From contig NZ_JAIAZY010000012.1 of the NCBI RefSeq assembly GCF_019459225.1, positions 31,911 to 95,910 on the forward strand: DNA of 64,000 nt, written 5' to 3'. The notes below the pieces were generated by a model. The model ran no database searches. It saw only the letters and a list, made by a program, of their open reading frames with translations, and was not told where the DNA came from. Below are positions 43,293-54,161 of the stretch, one piece after another. Origin of the DNA: Bacillus sp. IITD106 (GTDB taxonomy: Bacteria > Bacillota > Bacilli > Bacillales > Bacillaceae_C). Position numbers and translations under genes: made by a program. The number at the start of each line of letters is the position of its first letter. Within the stretch, counting starts at the first letter, position 1.

Positions 43293-44390
43293 CTATCCAA
43301 TACGGCATTCCGAAAGCACCTTATCCGTGAACTTACATCCTAATCCAGGTTCTTCAGGCAACGTATAATAACCGTTCACAACTTTTATCGGATTCTCCCA
43401 AATATCAGCAATCGATTCATAGCAATATTCGACCATCGGAACATTCGGTGAAGCTGCCGCCAGTTGGACATGTAATTTTTGCTGAACATTCGTATGCGGG
43501 ATGACTTCAAGATTGTAACAACGAGCGAGAGCTGCGACATCGAGCCACTCATCAATTCCGGATAGTTTCGTAGCATCCGCTTGGACAATATCAACCGCTC
43601 CCATTTCGATATAATCGCGGAAATCATATTTCGTATAAATCGTTTCTCCTACAGCAATCGGTAAATCCAAAGTTCGTGCCAACTCCGCGTGGGCTTTTTT
43701 ATCAAAAGGATTCATCGGCTCCTCTAACCAATACACATCAAATTCTTCAAGTTTCCGGCCCCAAACGATCGATGTTTTTAAATCCCAAACCGTGTTGACA
43801 TCAACCATTAATTTAATATTATCGCCAATCGCTTTTCGGACCGCCTTCACTCTTTCGTAGTCTTCACGCGGATCAGGCAAGCCGACCTTCATTTTTACAG
43901 CATCAAATCCCCGTTCGATTAAAGCTGTCATATCTCGAATCAGGTCATCTTGCGTTACCTGCAGCCAGCCTCCGTCTGTGTTATACGCCTTCACCTTATC
44001 TTTAACCGGACCGAGGTACTTCCATAATGGCAGATTGACAATCTTCAATTTTATATCCCAAAAAGCCATCTCAACCGCACAAAGAGCGACTCTTGTAACA
44101 CCAACTTGTCCAATAAAATGATTCGTATAATGCAATTCTCGTAAAATATTTTTATACATATGCGGATCTTTTCCTATTAATTTAGGAGCGTATGTATCAT
44201 CGATAATTGCTTGGACAGCTCTTGTCCCTTTCGTGTAGTTCCAATTAAAACCCCAGCCACTGATCCCTTCGTCTGTATCGATGCGAATCGCAACAAATTC
44301 AACGCCTTCAAGCCTAGTTTGCGAGTCCGTAATCGCCCGCTGTTTTAAAGGAACATCTAGTAAGTACGTTTCAACATGAGTAATCTTCAT
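43293..44390 (-). CDS. Enolase-superfamily sugar acid dehydratase (mandelate racemase subgroup), probable L-fuconate dehydratase
   Basis: 365 aa. Catalytic KxK lies in AVKMKVGLPDP, metal ligands in MVDVNTVWD, YWLEEPMNP and VGETIYTK, and the Asp-His dyad in VQADATKLSG and VIPHTNVQ. The fold and residues are those of acid sugar dehydratases. At 365 aa it is shorter than the Xanthomonas L-fuconate dehydratase (about 440), so it may be an independent solution within the superfamily. Operon context gives the substrate. A cre site lies 16-30 bp upstream of its start. Confidence 0.82.
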   Translation of the reverse strand: MKITHVETYLLDVPLKQRAITDSQTRLEGVEFVAIRIDTDEGISGWGFNWNYTKGTRAVQAIIDDTYAPKLIGKDPHMYKNILRELHYTNHFIGQVGVTRVALCAVEMAFWDIKLKIVNLPLWKYLGPVKDKVKAYNTDGGWLQVTQDDLIRDMTALIERGFDAVKMKVGLPDPREDYERVKAVRKAIGDNIKLMVDVNTVWDLKTSIVWGRKLEEFDVYWLEEPMNPFDKKAHAELARTLDLPIAVGETIYTKYDFRDYIEMGAVDIVQADATKLSGIDEWLDVAALARCYNLEVIPHTNVQQKLHVQLAAASPNVPMVEYCYESIADIWENPIKVVNGYYTLPEEPGLGCKFTDKVLSECRIG

Positions 44391-44405
44391 AAAAAATCCT
44401 CCTCT

Positions 44406-44420
44406 AGTTAACGCTTACAA
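44406..44420. promoter_or_regulatory. Candidate cre site between fucosidase and dehydratase genes
   Basis: On the minus strand TTGTAAGCGTTAACT fits WTGNAANCGNWNNCW at every defined position. Its place inside the operon suggests CcpA blocks read-through or a second promoter there. Confidence 0.7.
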
Positions 44421-44424
44421 TTTT

Positions 44425-45882
44425 TTAATTTAATTCAACTTTGAAAACGACTGGAGTTGCACTTTTAACAGTTGTTGTTCGAAGCATTAATGCATCTTCT
44501 GTTCGATTCCAACTTGGCTTTTCATCGAATCCTAATATCGAAATATCTTTAATGACTCCGTGGAAAAGTGGTGATTTTTCCCCTAGCGATTTGATTCGAA
44601 CTTCTCCATCTTCAGGATAAGCGAGGACTGTTGCGTATAAATGGCTTCCTTTTCTTGTGAAGCGGATATCTTCACTCGTAAAAACCTTTGCCGTTTGATC
44701 CGTAAATTGGCCTTCTTCCACATTATTTGGCCCTTCTCCGAATGTTTTCCAGTAAGTTGTGTCGTAAATCGCTTCACCATTCACTTTCAGCCAGTCTCCA
44801 ACCGATAAAAGAATGGCTTTATCCTCTTCTGGAATCGTCCCATCCGCTTTTGGTCCGATATTTAATAGTAATGCACCATTTTTACTTACGATGTCTACTA
44901 AATTCTGAATGATTTCGACAGAAGATTTATAATCGTTGTCTGGTGTATAGCACCAAGAATTTCGAGCGACAGACGTACAAGTTTGCCAAAAATATGGCTT
45001 CAGTTCTGCAAAATGACCCCTTTCCATATCAGGGACCGCACATCCGAACATGAAAGCATCGAATTTATAATTAATCGCAACTTGATGTCCCCATTCGTCG
45101 GCACGGTTATAATAGTAGGCTGCAAATTTTTTCAAATACGGTTTAAAAGCTTCCGTCTGAATCCACCAATCAAAATAAAGGACCTTTGGCTTGTAATTGT
45201 CAATCAGTTCGCAACAACGAATCAACCAATCTTCCAGAAATTCTTCGGTTGGCTTTGGAGTATGGATATCGTGAAGATCCTCTTCAGGCATCGAAGGCCA
45301 ATATAAATCTCCGCAAACGAGCGGCTCTTTTATATCAGAATCAAATTCCTTTCCGCCCGACATGAAAAACCAATGCTCCGCTCGATGCGAGGACACAGTC
45401 AGCTCCAACCCCTGCTCTTCAAAAGCGCTTTTCATCTCTCCAATCAGATCCCGTTTCGGCCCCATTTCAAACGCATTAAAAGTTGAAATATTACTTTTAT
45501 ATAGTTGAAATCCATCATGATGTTCAGCAACAGGCATAATATATTTCGCACCAGACTGTTTAAAAAGCTCGGCCCATTCCTCTGCATGGAAGTTTTCAGC
45601 TTTAAACATCGGAATAAAATCCTTATAGCCAAAATCTTTATGCTCCCCATACACTTCAAGGTGATGCTTATATTCGTCGGAACCTTGAATATACATATTT
45701 CGCGGATACCATTCATTTTTAAAAGCCGGAACTGAATACACTCCCCAGTGAATGAAAATTCCAAACTTCGCTTGTCTGTACCATTCGGGAACCTGGATTT
45801 GCGATAATGATTCCCAGTCAGCTTTAAATCTACCCTTGGCTATCGTGTCATCAATCATCTTTAAATATTCCTGTTTGTCCAT
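44425..45882 (-). CDS. GH29 alpha-L-fucosidase
   Basis: 485 aa. The N-terminal catalytic barrel begins PEWYRQAKFGIFIHWGVYSVPAF, with the EHHDGFQLY block near residue 120. The nucleophile Asp is in LYFDWWIQT near residue 235, and a C-terminal beta domain follows. There is no signal peptide, so the enzyme acts on imported fucosides. It is the first gene of the operon and would release L-fucose for the oxidative route encoded downstream. Start after AAAGGGTG. No fucose transporter or regulator is adjacent. Confidence 0.92.
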   Translation of the reverse strand: MDKQEYLKMIDDTIAKGRFKADWESLSQIQVPEWYRQAKFGIFIHWGVYSVPAFKNEWYPRNMYIQGSDEYKHHLEVYGEHKDFGYKDFIPMFKAENFHAEEWAELFKQSGAKYIMPVAEHHDGFQLYKSNISTFNAFEMGPKRDLIGEMKSAFEEQGLELTVSSHRAEHWFFMSGGKEFDSDIKEPLVCGDLYWPSMPEEDLHDIHTPKPTEEFLEDWLIRCCELIDNYKPKVLYFDWWIQTEAFKPYLKKFAAYYYNRADEWGHQVAINYKFDAFMFGCAVPDMERGHFAELKPYFWQTCTSVARNSWCYTPDNDYKSSVEIIQNLVDIVSKNGALLLNIGPKADGTIPEEDKAILLSVGDWLKVNGEAIYDTTYWKTFGEGPNNVEEGQFTDQTAKVFTSEDIRFTRKGSHLYATVLAYPEDGEVRIKSLGEKSPLFHGVIKDISILGFDEKPSWNRTEDALMLRTTTVKSATPVVFKVELN

Positions 45883-46136
45883 CCTGTCACCCTTTCTATT
45901 AAGCTATATATAATATTCTTCATCTTCTATTAGAATCCTTGAATGTTTCTGATTTTTCTTAAAAGGTTTTTTATATTTGTAAAAAGACGTCGACAAAGGA
46001 CATTGAACGCAAAATAATAAAGTTGTGTGGAAATGGCAGGTACCACCGGATTATTCTTAGCTACCACGTTAAGGTACTGAAAAAAAACTCACATACCAAA
46101 ATATTTTTAAGGAATACTAAACATGGAGGTGAGGTT

Positions 46137-46271
46137 GTGTCGAAAGGAAGAAAAGCTGACCCATCAACGATAGGTTTAGGCTCTTCGCAAACGATGGGGC
46201 AAGGAACGACTAATAGGGAAACTGGAGTTAAAAAGGATTCTGCAAGAAAGAAAAATAAGAAGGAACTTTAA
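46137..46271 (+). CDS. Small basic protein, possibly YuzL family
   Basis: 44 aa from a GTG at 46137, after GGAGGTGAGG; the longer open frame upstream lacks a site. The sequence (MSKGRKADPSTIGLGSSQT, then a GTT-RETG stretch, then a Lys-rich tail) is hydrophilic and disordered. KADPS-x-x-G-L resembles the YuzL group of Bacillus, which I recall only roughly. It resembles small spore proteins in size and charge. It converges with the GH51 gene, with a bidirectional terminator between. Confidence 0.6.
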   Translation: MSKGRKADPSTIGLGSSQTMGQGTTNRETGVKKDSARKKNKKEL

Positions 46272-46286
46272 TACCGTTATTGAAAT

Positions 46287-46324
46287 AAGCAAAACAGGGC
46301 GGAAAACATTCCACCTGTTTTGCT
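46287..46324. terminator. Bidirectional terminator between the small gene and abfA
   Basis: AAGCAAAACAGG (46287-46298) pairs perfectly with CCTGTTTTGCTT (46313-46324), with TTATTTT on the plus side. Confidence 0.85.
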
Positions 46325-46343
46325 TATTTTAAATCTATACCGG

Positions 46344-47867
<1,524 letters not shown>

Positions 47868-47893
47868 TTATTTGGAAGGCTCGTGGGCGACAC

Positions 47894-48154
47894 TCACACC
47901 ACGAGCCATTTTGAACCTTCCGGATGCGGGCACGTGCTTTGCTCCAGCTTTGCTCTATAATGAATAAGACTTCCGCAATGCATACAGGTTGTTTCGTATT
48001 GTAAGGAGGGGCAGTTTTTACAAATGTTGAGACGAATTTCATATACGTCATCTGAAACGATGTTTCTGCCTTCTTTTTCAGCATCATGGATCAATTCTTG
48101 CAGGACTTCCTTTGAAACAATGACGTTTTGTGTACAACCTTTACAAATACTCAT
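47894..48154 (-). CDS. DUF6171-like Cys-rich small protein
   Basis: 86 aa. Cys pairs are ICKGCTQ near the N-terminus, then ICKNCPS and TCMHCGS in the middle, and a single Cys in STCPHPEGSKW at the end. It is probably a zinc-binding protein and fits DUF6171 of Bacillaceae as I remember it. It has no signal peptide. It sits between the two GH51 genes, 11 bp after one and 44 bp before the other, so it is co-transcribed. Function unknown. Confidence 0.7.
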   Translation of the reverse strand: MSICKGCTQNVIVSKEVLQELIHDAEKEGRNIVSDDVYEIRLNICKNCPSLQYETTCMHCGSLIHYRAKLEQSTCPHPEGSKWLVV

Positions 48155-48165
48155 CTAGCACTCTC

Positions 48166-49653
48166 TTATTCTACTGTCAACACAACGACAGACATTGGAG
48201 GTAGTGTGACAGATAAAGATTGCTCATGTTTTTTTACATTTGTAAACTCTGCTGGCTTTACATTTTCGGGTTGTTCAAATGTGTTATGGGCATTCATTTT
48301 ATTTGCTGTTAAAATACGTCCGCTTACTGCAGCAGAAGATATATCGATTCCGCGCAAATCGATTTCTATATCGGATTGATTTTGATGGTCGAGATTACAT
48401 AGACTTATATGAATTTTTCCTTCTGCGTCCTTTGAAGCAGAGACCGTTGCTTGCGGCAAAGTGTCTCCCGCTAGTTCATATTTTCCAAAGGAAGATTCTA
48501 CAGATAGTAAAGATGCATCATGATGCACTTTGAACATTTCAAATACATGATACGTCGGCGTTAAGAGCATCTTTTCGCCTTCTGTTAGGATCATCGCTTG
48601 TAATACGTTAATCGTTTGCGCGATATTCGCCATTTGCACGCGGTCCGCATGAGCGTGGAAAATATTAAAATGGATTCCAGCAACTAGTGCATCACGAATC
48701 GTATTTTGCTGATAAAGAAATCCTGGGTTTGTGCCCGGCTCAGGGTCAAACCACGTACCCCATTCGTCGATGATCAAGCCAACTCTTTTAGCAGGATCAT
48801 ATTTGTCCATAATTGTGCTATGATTCGTGATGAGTGTATCCATATGAAGTGCTTTCTTCAATGTGGTAAACCATTCACTTTCAGGGAAATCAGTTGCTGA
48901 CCCTTTCCCCGTCCAAAATTCACCCGGGATTGTGTAATAATGAAGGCTTAATCCATCCATCATCCAATGGGCATTCTTCATTAACACTTCAGTCCAATTA
49001 TAGTCGGCTACATTGGCGCCGCCTGCAATCTTATAGATTCGGTTATCTCCATAATTTCGAACGTATGTCTGATAACGGCGGTACAAATCCGCATAATATT
49101 CTGGCCGCATATTACCTCCGCAGCCCCAGTTTTCATTGCCGACACCGAAATATTTCAGTTTCCAAGGCTCTTCACGGCCATTTTCTCTCCGCCAATTCGC
49201 CATTGGTGATTCACCGTCAAATGTCATATATTCAACCCATTCAGACATTTCTTGAACAGTTCCGCTTCCAACATTTCCGCAAATATATGGTTCTGTTTCC
49301 AGCATCTCACAAAGCATCATAAACTCATGTGTTCCGAAATGATTATTTTCAACCACTCCACCCCAATGCGTGTTGATCATTCTTTTACGATTTTCACGTG
49401 GACCAATGCCGTCCTTCCAATGATATTCATCCGCAAAACAGCCACCTGGCCAACGTAAAACAGGGATGTTTAACTTTTTCAATGCTTCAAGAACGTCGTT
49501 GCGAATACCATTCGTATTAGGAATCGGAGAATCTTCGCCTACCCATATTCCTTCATAAATTCCTCTTCCTAAATGTTCAGCAAAATGACCGTAGATATTT
49601 TTATTAATCGTAGCTTTTTCAATATCAGCGTTAATGACGACTTGATTTTTCAT
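48166..49653 (-). CDS. abf2: GH51 alpha-L-arabinofuranosidase, second paralogue (Abf2/Xsa type)
   Basis: 495 aa from the ATG at 49653, with GGATGGGAG upstream; the 30-codon extension overlaps araA. The acid/base Glu is in [12 protein letters not shown] near residue 170 and the nucleophile in [10 protein letters not shown] near residue 290. It begins [25 protein letters not shown], the Xsa/Abf2 pattern rather than the AbfA one. B. subtilis also keeps two intracellular GH51 enzymes with different preferences for arabinan and arabinoxylan pieces. Follows araA by 31 bp. Confidence 0.92.
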   Translation of the reverse strand: MKNQVVINADIEKATINKNIYGHFAEHLGRGIYEGIWVGEDSPIPNTNGIRNDVLEALKKLNIPVLRWPGGCFADEYHWKDGIGPRENRKRMINTHWGGVVENNHFGTHEFMMLCEMLETEPYICGNVGSGTVQEMSEWVEYMTFDGESPMANWRRENGREEPWKLKYFGVGNENWGCGGNMRPEYYADLYRRYQTYVRNYGDNRIYKIAGGANVADYNWTEVLMKNAHWMMDGLSLHYYTIPGEFWTGKGSATDFPESEWFTTLKKALHMDTLITNHSTIMDKYDPAKRVGLIIDEWGTWFDPEPGTNPGFLYQQNTIRDALVAGIHFNIFHAHADRVQMANIAQTINVLQAMILTEGEKMLLTPTYHVFEMFKVHHDASLLSVESSFGKYELAGDTLPQATVSASKDAEGKIHISLCNLDHQNQSDIEIDLRGIDISSAAVSGRILTANKMNAHNTFEQPENVKPAEFTNVKKHEQSLSVTLPPMSVVVLTVE

Positions 49654-49684
49654 AAAAATCTCCCATCCTTTCTCGACCGTCTTA

Positions 49685-51166
49685 TTAGTAGAGCAAGTTA
49701 TTCCAACGCAGTTCATTTTGGAAAGCATGTGTAATCGTGTCATTGTTAATTAAAACAGATTCAATACCGAGAAGTTCAGCAAGATCCTTTAATTGTTCAG
49801 GTGTTACGATGTACGAGAAGCCTGAGTGATGGGCACCACCTGCCATAATCCAGTTTTCTGCCCCTTGGCTAAGGGATGGCTGTGGCTTCCAAAGTACACG
49901 AGCAACTGGAAGTTTCGGCATCTCCTTTTCTACCTTTACAGCATCCACTTCGTTGATGACTAAACGGAAACGGTGTCCTAGGTCAATGATGGAAGCATTT
50001 AGTGCTTTGCCGCTTGCGCCATTGAACACAAACCGTGCTGGATCTTCTCGATCACCAATTCCGAGTGGATGAACTTCAATGGTCGGCTTTGTCTCCGCAA
50101 TTGTTGGGCAAACTTCAAGCATGTGAGATCCGAGAACCATTTCATTCCCTGGCTCAAAATGGTACGTATAATCTTCCATAAAAGAAGTTCCTTTGCCATT
50201 TGCGATGATTTTCATTAAGCGTACGAGCGCAGCTGTTTTCCAGTCCCCTTCGCCGGCAAAGCCGTATCCTTGTTCCATTAGACGCTGAACAGCAAGACCT
50301 GGAAGCTGCTTCATTCCATGTAAATCTTCAAACGTCGTAGTAAATGCTGTATAGCCGCCTTCTTCTAAAAATGCTTTTAAAGCAATTTCAATTTTTGCTT
50401 GATAGCGGATGGCTTCACGGATTGGGCCGTCTTGCTTGCCTTCTTCGACGATATTGTATTTGTTTTCGTATTCGGTCATCAGCTCATCCACTTGGCTTTC
50501 CGTTACTTCGTTAATTCGTTGAACCAGATCCCCAATCCCGTAACCATTCACAGTCCAACCAAGTTGAATTTGGGCTTCTACTTTATCGCCTTCGGTTACA
50601 GCGACTTGGCGCATATTGTCTCCGAAACGCGCCACTTTTAAGTTTTGGCTTTCATTAAAAGCTACCGCCGTTCCCATCCATCCACCAATTCGTGTGCGGA
50701 CATCTTCACTTTCCCAATGACCGACAACCACTTTGCGAGTTACATTCATCCTCGCTCCGATAAATCCGTATTCCCGGTCTCCGTGAGCAGACTGATTTAA
50801 GTTCATAAAATCCATATCGATGCTACCCCAAGGAATATCACGATTGTATTGTGTATGTAAGTGAAGAAGTGGTTTTTTTAGCGCCTTCAAACCGGCAATC
50901 CACATTTTTGCAGGTGAAAAAGTATGCATCCACGTTATGATGCCTGCACAATTTTCATCTGCATTTGCCTCTAAAAATAATCTGCGGATGGCATCTGACT
51001 CTTTAACGACCGATTTAAAAACGACCTTATATGGAACAGCGCTATCCCTATCAATTCCAGCAGCCATCTGTTTCGAATGCTCCTCTACTTGTACAAGCAC
51101 ATCCTCCCCATAAAGCAGCTGACTGCCTGTAACAAACCAAAACTCATAGACTCTTGTTTTTAACAT
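49685..51166 (-). CDS. araA: L-arabinose isomerase
   Basis: 493 aa from the ATG at 51166, with AAAGGGTG upstream. Family blocks [14 protein letters not shown] at the N-terminus, [15 protein letters not shown] near 90, [17 protein letters not shown] near 300 and the metal ligands (Glu in [10 protein letters not shown] and His in GSHMLEVCP) are all present. It converts L-arabinose to L-ribulose with Mn in the cytoplasm. The gene is separated from araD by a 338-bp gap with repeats, so it may have its own promoter or leader control. Confidence 0.96.
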   Translation of the reverse strand: MLKTRVYEFWFVTGSQLLYGEDVLVQVEEHSKQMAAGIDRDSAVPYKVVFKSVVKESDAIRRLFLEANADENCAGIITWMHTFSPAKMWIAGLKALKKPLLHLHTQYNRDIPWGSIDMDFMNLNQSAHGDREYGFIGARMNVTRKVVVGHWESEDVRTRIGGWMGTAVAFNESQNLKVARFGDNMRQVAVTEGDKVEAQIQLGWTVNGYGIGDLVQRINEVTESQVDELMTEYENKYNIVEEGKQDGPIREAIRYQAKIEIALKAFLEEGGYTAFTTTFEDLHGMKQLPGLAVQRLMEQGYGFAGEGDWKTAALVRLMKIIANGKGTSFMEDYTYHFEPGNEMVLGSHMLEVCPTIAETKPTIEVHPLGIGDREDPARFVFNGASGKALNASIIDLGHRFRLVINEVDAVKVEKEMPKLPVARVLWKPQPSLSQGAENWIMAGGAHHSGFSYIVTPEQLKDLAELLGIESVLINNDTITHAFQNELRWNNLLY

Positions 51167-51189
51167 AAACTTCACCCTTTCTAAAATGT

Positions 51190-51230
51190 GTTGGTGAAAT
51201 AAACCAATTGCTAATTGAAGTTCACCAATT
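51190..51230. repeat. Inverted repeat in the araD-araA gap
   Basis: TTGGTGAA (51190-51197) and TTCACCAA (51221-51228) form a perfect inverted repeat just upstream of the araA ribosome binding site. Related TTCATCAA words recur at about 51265 and 51283. It could be an operator or a leader hairpin. Confidence 0.4.
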
Positions 51231-51360
51231 AATTGAAAAAGACACCATTTATAGGTTGAATTTCATCAATAAAATATAAAAGTTCATCAATTGCAGCTTA
51301 AAACCAAACAATTATCTTATAAAAACCTACCAATGCTTAATTTAATTTCCCATTGATTGC

Positions 51361-51495
51361 TCAATTAGATGATTTCGTTGTTCTATTAGACTTTTCGCGA
51401 CGAATTCGCAAGTCTATTAGACGTTTTGGATTTCTATTAGATGATTTCACTAGTCTATTAGACGTTTCATGAATTCTATTAGACGTTTCGTAAAT
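51361..51495. repeat. 21-bp repeats in the araD-araA gap
   Basis: TCTATTAGA-type words start at 51361 (variant TCAATTAGA), 51382, 51413, 51433, 51454 and 51475. Spacings are 21, 31, 20, 21 and 21 bp. Units read TCTATTAGACGTTTC plus a variable tail. TTCTATT is shared with the minus strand of the 21-bp array at 40068-40185. Confidence 0.7.
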
Positions 51496-51504
51496 CCGAA
51501 ACTA

Positions 51505-52200
51505 TCACTTCTGCCCGTAATAAGCACCGGGACCATGTTTTCGCAAGTAATGCTTGTCGAGTAAAAATTGATCCATCTCGCCTATTTGCGGGTTTAATTG
51601 GATTGTGTGATAAGCCATTTTTGCAACTTCCTCCAAAACAACTGCATTGTGTACAGCTTCATCTGCATTTTTCCCCCAGTTGAAAGGAGCGTGGCCTGAA
51701 ACTAAGACTCCTGGCATTGCTTTAGGGTCAAGTCCCATGTTGCGAAACGTCTCAATGATAACATTTCCTGTTTCGAGTTCGTATGCTTCTTCGATTTCCT
51801 CTTGAGTTAGTCCACGCGTCACTGGAATTCCACCATAGTAATAATCGGCATGTGTTGTGCCAAGTGCCGGGATCGCCTTCCCTGCTTGCGCCCATATTGT
51901 AGCCCACGGTGAATGGGTATGAACGACTCCGCCAATTTCTGGAAAGGCTTTATACAAGGCGAGATGTGTCGGTGTATCAGAAGATGGTCGGAGATTTCCT
52001 TCCACTATATTACCTTCCAAATTAACGACAACAAGATCATCAATCGTCATTTCCGAATAGGCCACTCCACTCGGTTTGATGACAACAAGATCACTTTCCC
52101 GATCAATCCCGCTTACATTCCCCCATGTCAAGGTAACTAATCCATGTACGGGAAGCTGTAAGTTCGCTTCCAATACTTCTTGCTTCAATCTTTCAAGCAT
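51505..52200 (-). CDS. araD: L-ribulose-5-phosphate 4-epimerase
   Basis: 231 aa class II aldolase fold. [11 protein letters not shown] lies near residue 28; metal-binding His residues are in [11 protein letters not shown] and near [10 protein letters not shown], and the catalytic Asp/Tyr region is [13 protein letters not shown]. It makes D-xylulose 5-phosphate for the pentose phosphate pathway. Start after AGGAGGAG. It follows araB by 88 bp. A repeat-filled gap separates it from araA. Confidence 0.95.
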   Translation of the reverse strand: MLERLKQEVLEANLQLPVHGLVTLTWGNVSGIDRESDLVVIKPSGVAYSEMTIDDLVVVNLEGNIVEGNLRPSSDTPTHLALYKAFPEIGGVVHTHSPWATIWAQAGKAIPALGTTHADYYYGGIPVTRGLTQEEIEEAYELETGNVIIETFRNMGLDPKAMPGVLVSGHAPFNWGKNADEAVHNAVVLEEVAKMAYHTIQLNPQIGEMDQFLLDKHYLRKHGPGAYYGQK

Positions 52201-52215
52201 GACTTTCTCCTCCTA

Positions 52216-52309
52216 TTCACTTAGAGGCATTTAGTTTTTTCCTAATAAATGTTTCCCGCCTAACGGTTCAAGAATGACTGTTCCCTCTTCACTTAGAGGC
52301 ATTCAGTTT
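52216..52309. repeat. Duplicated end of araB in the araB-araD gap
   Basis: TTCACTTAGAGGCATTTAGTTT (52216-52237) repeats the araB stop region at 52288-52309 with one mismatch in 22, in the same orientation, 72 bp apart. The first copy is non-coding. It looks like the scar of a tandem duplication. Confidence 0.75.
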
Positions 52310-53959
52310 GATTTCCTTTAATCTTTTCATGACATTGTTTTCACCGCGGCCGAAGTAATCATAGAGTTTCTCGTATTCTGCATAAAGCTTGTCATATACT
52401 TTTACATTGTCAGCATTCGGTTTATATGTCTCATCCTTAACTCGTCCCATTTCTTTTGCCGCATCCTCAATGCTGTCATAGCCACCGCGCTCCTTGCCCG
52501 CAGCAACTGCCCCAAACATCGCGGAACCTAATGCTGGCGTTTGTGATGAAGCAGATATCTTAATCTCCGTATTTAATACATCCGAATAGATTTGCATCAT
52601 GAGCGCATTTTTTTCCGCAATTCCTCCACATGCATACACTTCGTCGACTGGAACTCCATTATTTCTAAACGCCTCAACGATGATGCGGGTACCGTAAGCG
52701 GTTGCTTCAATAAGCGCACGATATATTTCTTCCGGCTTTGTAAGAAGGGTTGCCCCTAGCAACACCCCTGTTAAATCGGCATCAACCAGAGTCGATCTAT
52801 TTCCATTCCACCAGTCTAAAGCTAGCAGCCCACTCTCGCCGACTTTCAGTTTCCCTGCCTTCTCCGTAAGCAAAGCGTGTATGTTAACGCCTTTTTCCTT
52901 CGCTTCATCGTAATAACTTGCTGGAACACAATTTTCGATAAACCACTCGAAGTGATCTCCTACACATGATTGTCCCGCTTCATAACCCATAAATCCTGGA
53001 ATGACACCATCTTCTACTACTCCGCACATGCCCGGAACAATTTTTTCCTCTTCCCCGAGCAACACATGACATGTGGACGTTCCCATGATCATCAATAATT
53101 TTCCTGGTTCCGTAATTCCAACGGCTGGGATTGAAACATGAGCATCAACGTTTGCAACCGCAACTGCTGTACCAGGATTCAAACCTATTAAACTAGCAGC
53201 TTTTTCCGTTACCTCCCCAGCCTTAGAACCAATGGAAAAAATATCGTTTGATAGCTTGTCTTCCACTACATTTTCGAGACGCGGATTAAGCGCTTTAAAA
53301 AATTCCTTCGAAGGGTAGCCATCCTGCTTATGCCAAATCGCTTTATACCCAGCTGTACAACTGTTTCTTTTAATTTCTCCAGTCATCTGTGAAATGACCC
53401 AGTCTGTCGCTTCAACAATTTGGTCAGCCGCCTCATAGATCTCCGGTGCTTCGTTTAAAATCTGCCATACTTTAGGGAACATCCACTCTGAAGAAATCTT
53501 GCCTCCATACCGCTTTAAAAAATCTTCTCCGCGCTTTTCGGCAATTTCGTTCAAACGATTCGCCTCGTCCTGTGCTGCATGATGCTTCCAAAGCTTTACA
53601 TAGCTATGGGGATGGTCCTTAAATTCATCCATCATACAAAGTGGAGTGCCGTCCGCCTTTATAGGCAGAACCGTACAAGCAGTAAAATCAATCCCAATTC
53701 CGATTACATCGTCAGCAGACACTCCGGATTCCTTTAAAACTTGCGGAATCGTAATCTCCAACACTTCTAGATAATCATTTGGATGCTGCAAGGCCCAATC
53801 GTCCTCGAGCTTCGTAATTCCATCAGGTAAAAATTCGTCCATAACTCCGTGCGTGTACTCTTTTACAGCTGTAGCCACCTCTCTTCCCGAGCCAACTTCT
53901 ACAAGAACAGCCCGTCCGGACTGTGTTCCGAAATCCACCCCAATTGAATATTTCGTCAT
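52289..53959 (-). CDS. araB: L-ribulokinase
   Basis: 556 aa from the ATG at 53959, with AGGGTGAT upstream. FGGY kinase: the N-terminal [17 protein letters not shown] phosphate-binding segment, [13 protein letters not shown] near residue 90, and the FGGY-like signature [21 protein letters not shown] near residue 440. It phosphorylates L-ribulose with ATP. First gene of araB-araD-araA. Its promoter carries two AraR boxes. The C-terminal 22 bp are duplicated downstream. Confidence 0.95.
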   Translation of the reverse strand: MTKYSIGVDFGTQSGRAVLVEVGSGREVATAVKEYTHGVMDEFLPDGITKLEDDWALQHPNDYLEVLEITIPQVLKESGVSADDVIGIGIDFTACTVLPIKADGTPLCMMDEFKDHPHSYVKLWKHHAAQDEANRLNEIAEKRGEDFLKRYGGKISSEWMFPKVWQILNEAPEIYEAADQIVEATDWVISQMTGEIKRNSCTAGYKAIWHKQDGYPSKEFFKALNPRLENVVEDKLSNDIFSIGSKAGEVTEKAASLIGLNPGTAVAVANVDAHVSIPAVGITEPGKLLMIMGTSTCHVLLGEEEKIVPGMCGVVEDGVIPGFMGYEAGQSCVGDHFEWFIENCVPASYYDEAKEKGVNIHALLTEKAGKLKVGESGLLALDWWNGNRSTLVDADLTGVLLGATLLTKPEEIYRALIEATAYGTRIIVEAFRNNGVPVDEVYACGGIAEKNALMMQIYSDVLNTEIKISASSQTPALGSAMFGAVAAGKERGGYDSIEDAAKEMGRVKDETYKPNADNVKVYDKLYAEYEKLYDYFGRGENNVMKRLKEIKLNASK

Positions 53960-54015
53960 GTTTATCACCCTATTCCATTAAAATATTCGTTGCTTTAATC
54001 TATTCAAAATCGTAT

Positions 54016-54060
54016 ATTATATACGTACAATCTACCAGTTCGATAAACTTGTACGTATAA
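54016..54060 (-). promoter_or_regulatory. araB promoter with two AraR boxes
   Basis: The minus-strand -10 TATAAT is at 54016-54021. It is overlapped by TATATACGTACAATCT (54018-54033), and a second box, AAACTTGTACGTATAA (54045-54060), lies about 30 bp upstream, close to three helical turns. The paired layout matches cooperative AraR control in B. subtilis. Confidence 0.8.
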
Positions 54061-54124
54061 CCTTAATTTGATTCTATCATTTTTATTCTTTTTTTCAAGA
54101 GAGAATAGTTTTTATAACTAAATA

Positions 54125-54156
54125 AAAGGATTGCTCCTATATGAACAATCCTTTTA
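54125..54156 (-). terminator. Terminator of the GH2 gene
   Basis: AAAAGGATTG (54125-54134) pairs perfectly with CAATCCTTTT (54147-54156). The minus strand continues TATTTAG. Confidence 0.75.
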
Positions 54157-54161
54157 CTAAC

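Noticed and set aside
46023..46136. Upstream extension of the 44-aa gene
   Set aside because: A strong ribosome binding site at 46125-46134 sets the start at the GTG at 46137.
51088..51097. CTTGTACAAG palindrome as an AraR box
   Set aside because: It lies inside the araA coding sequence, lacks the TACG-type core spacing of the other boxes and is short enough to be chance.
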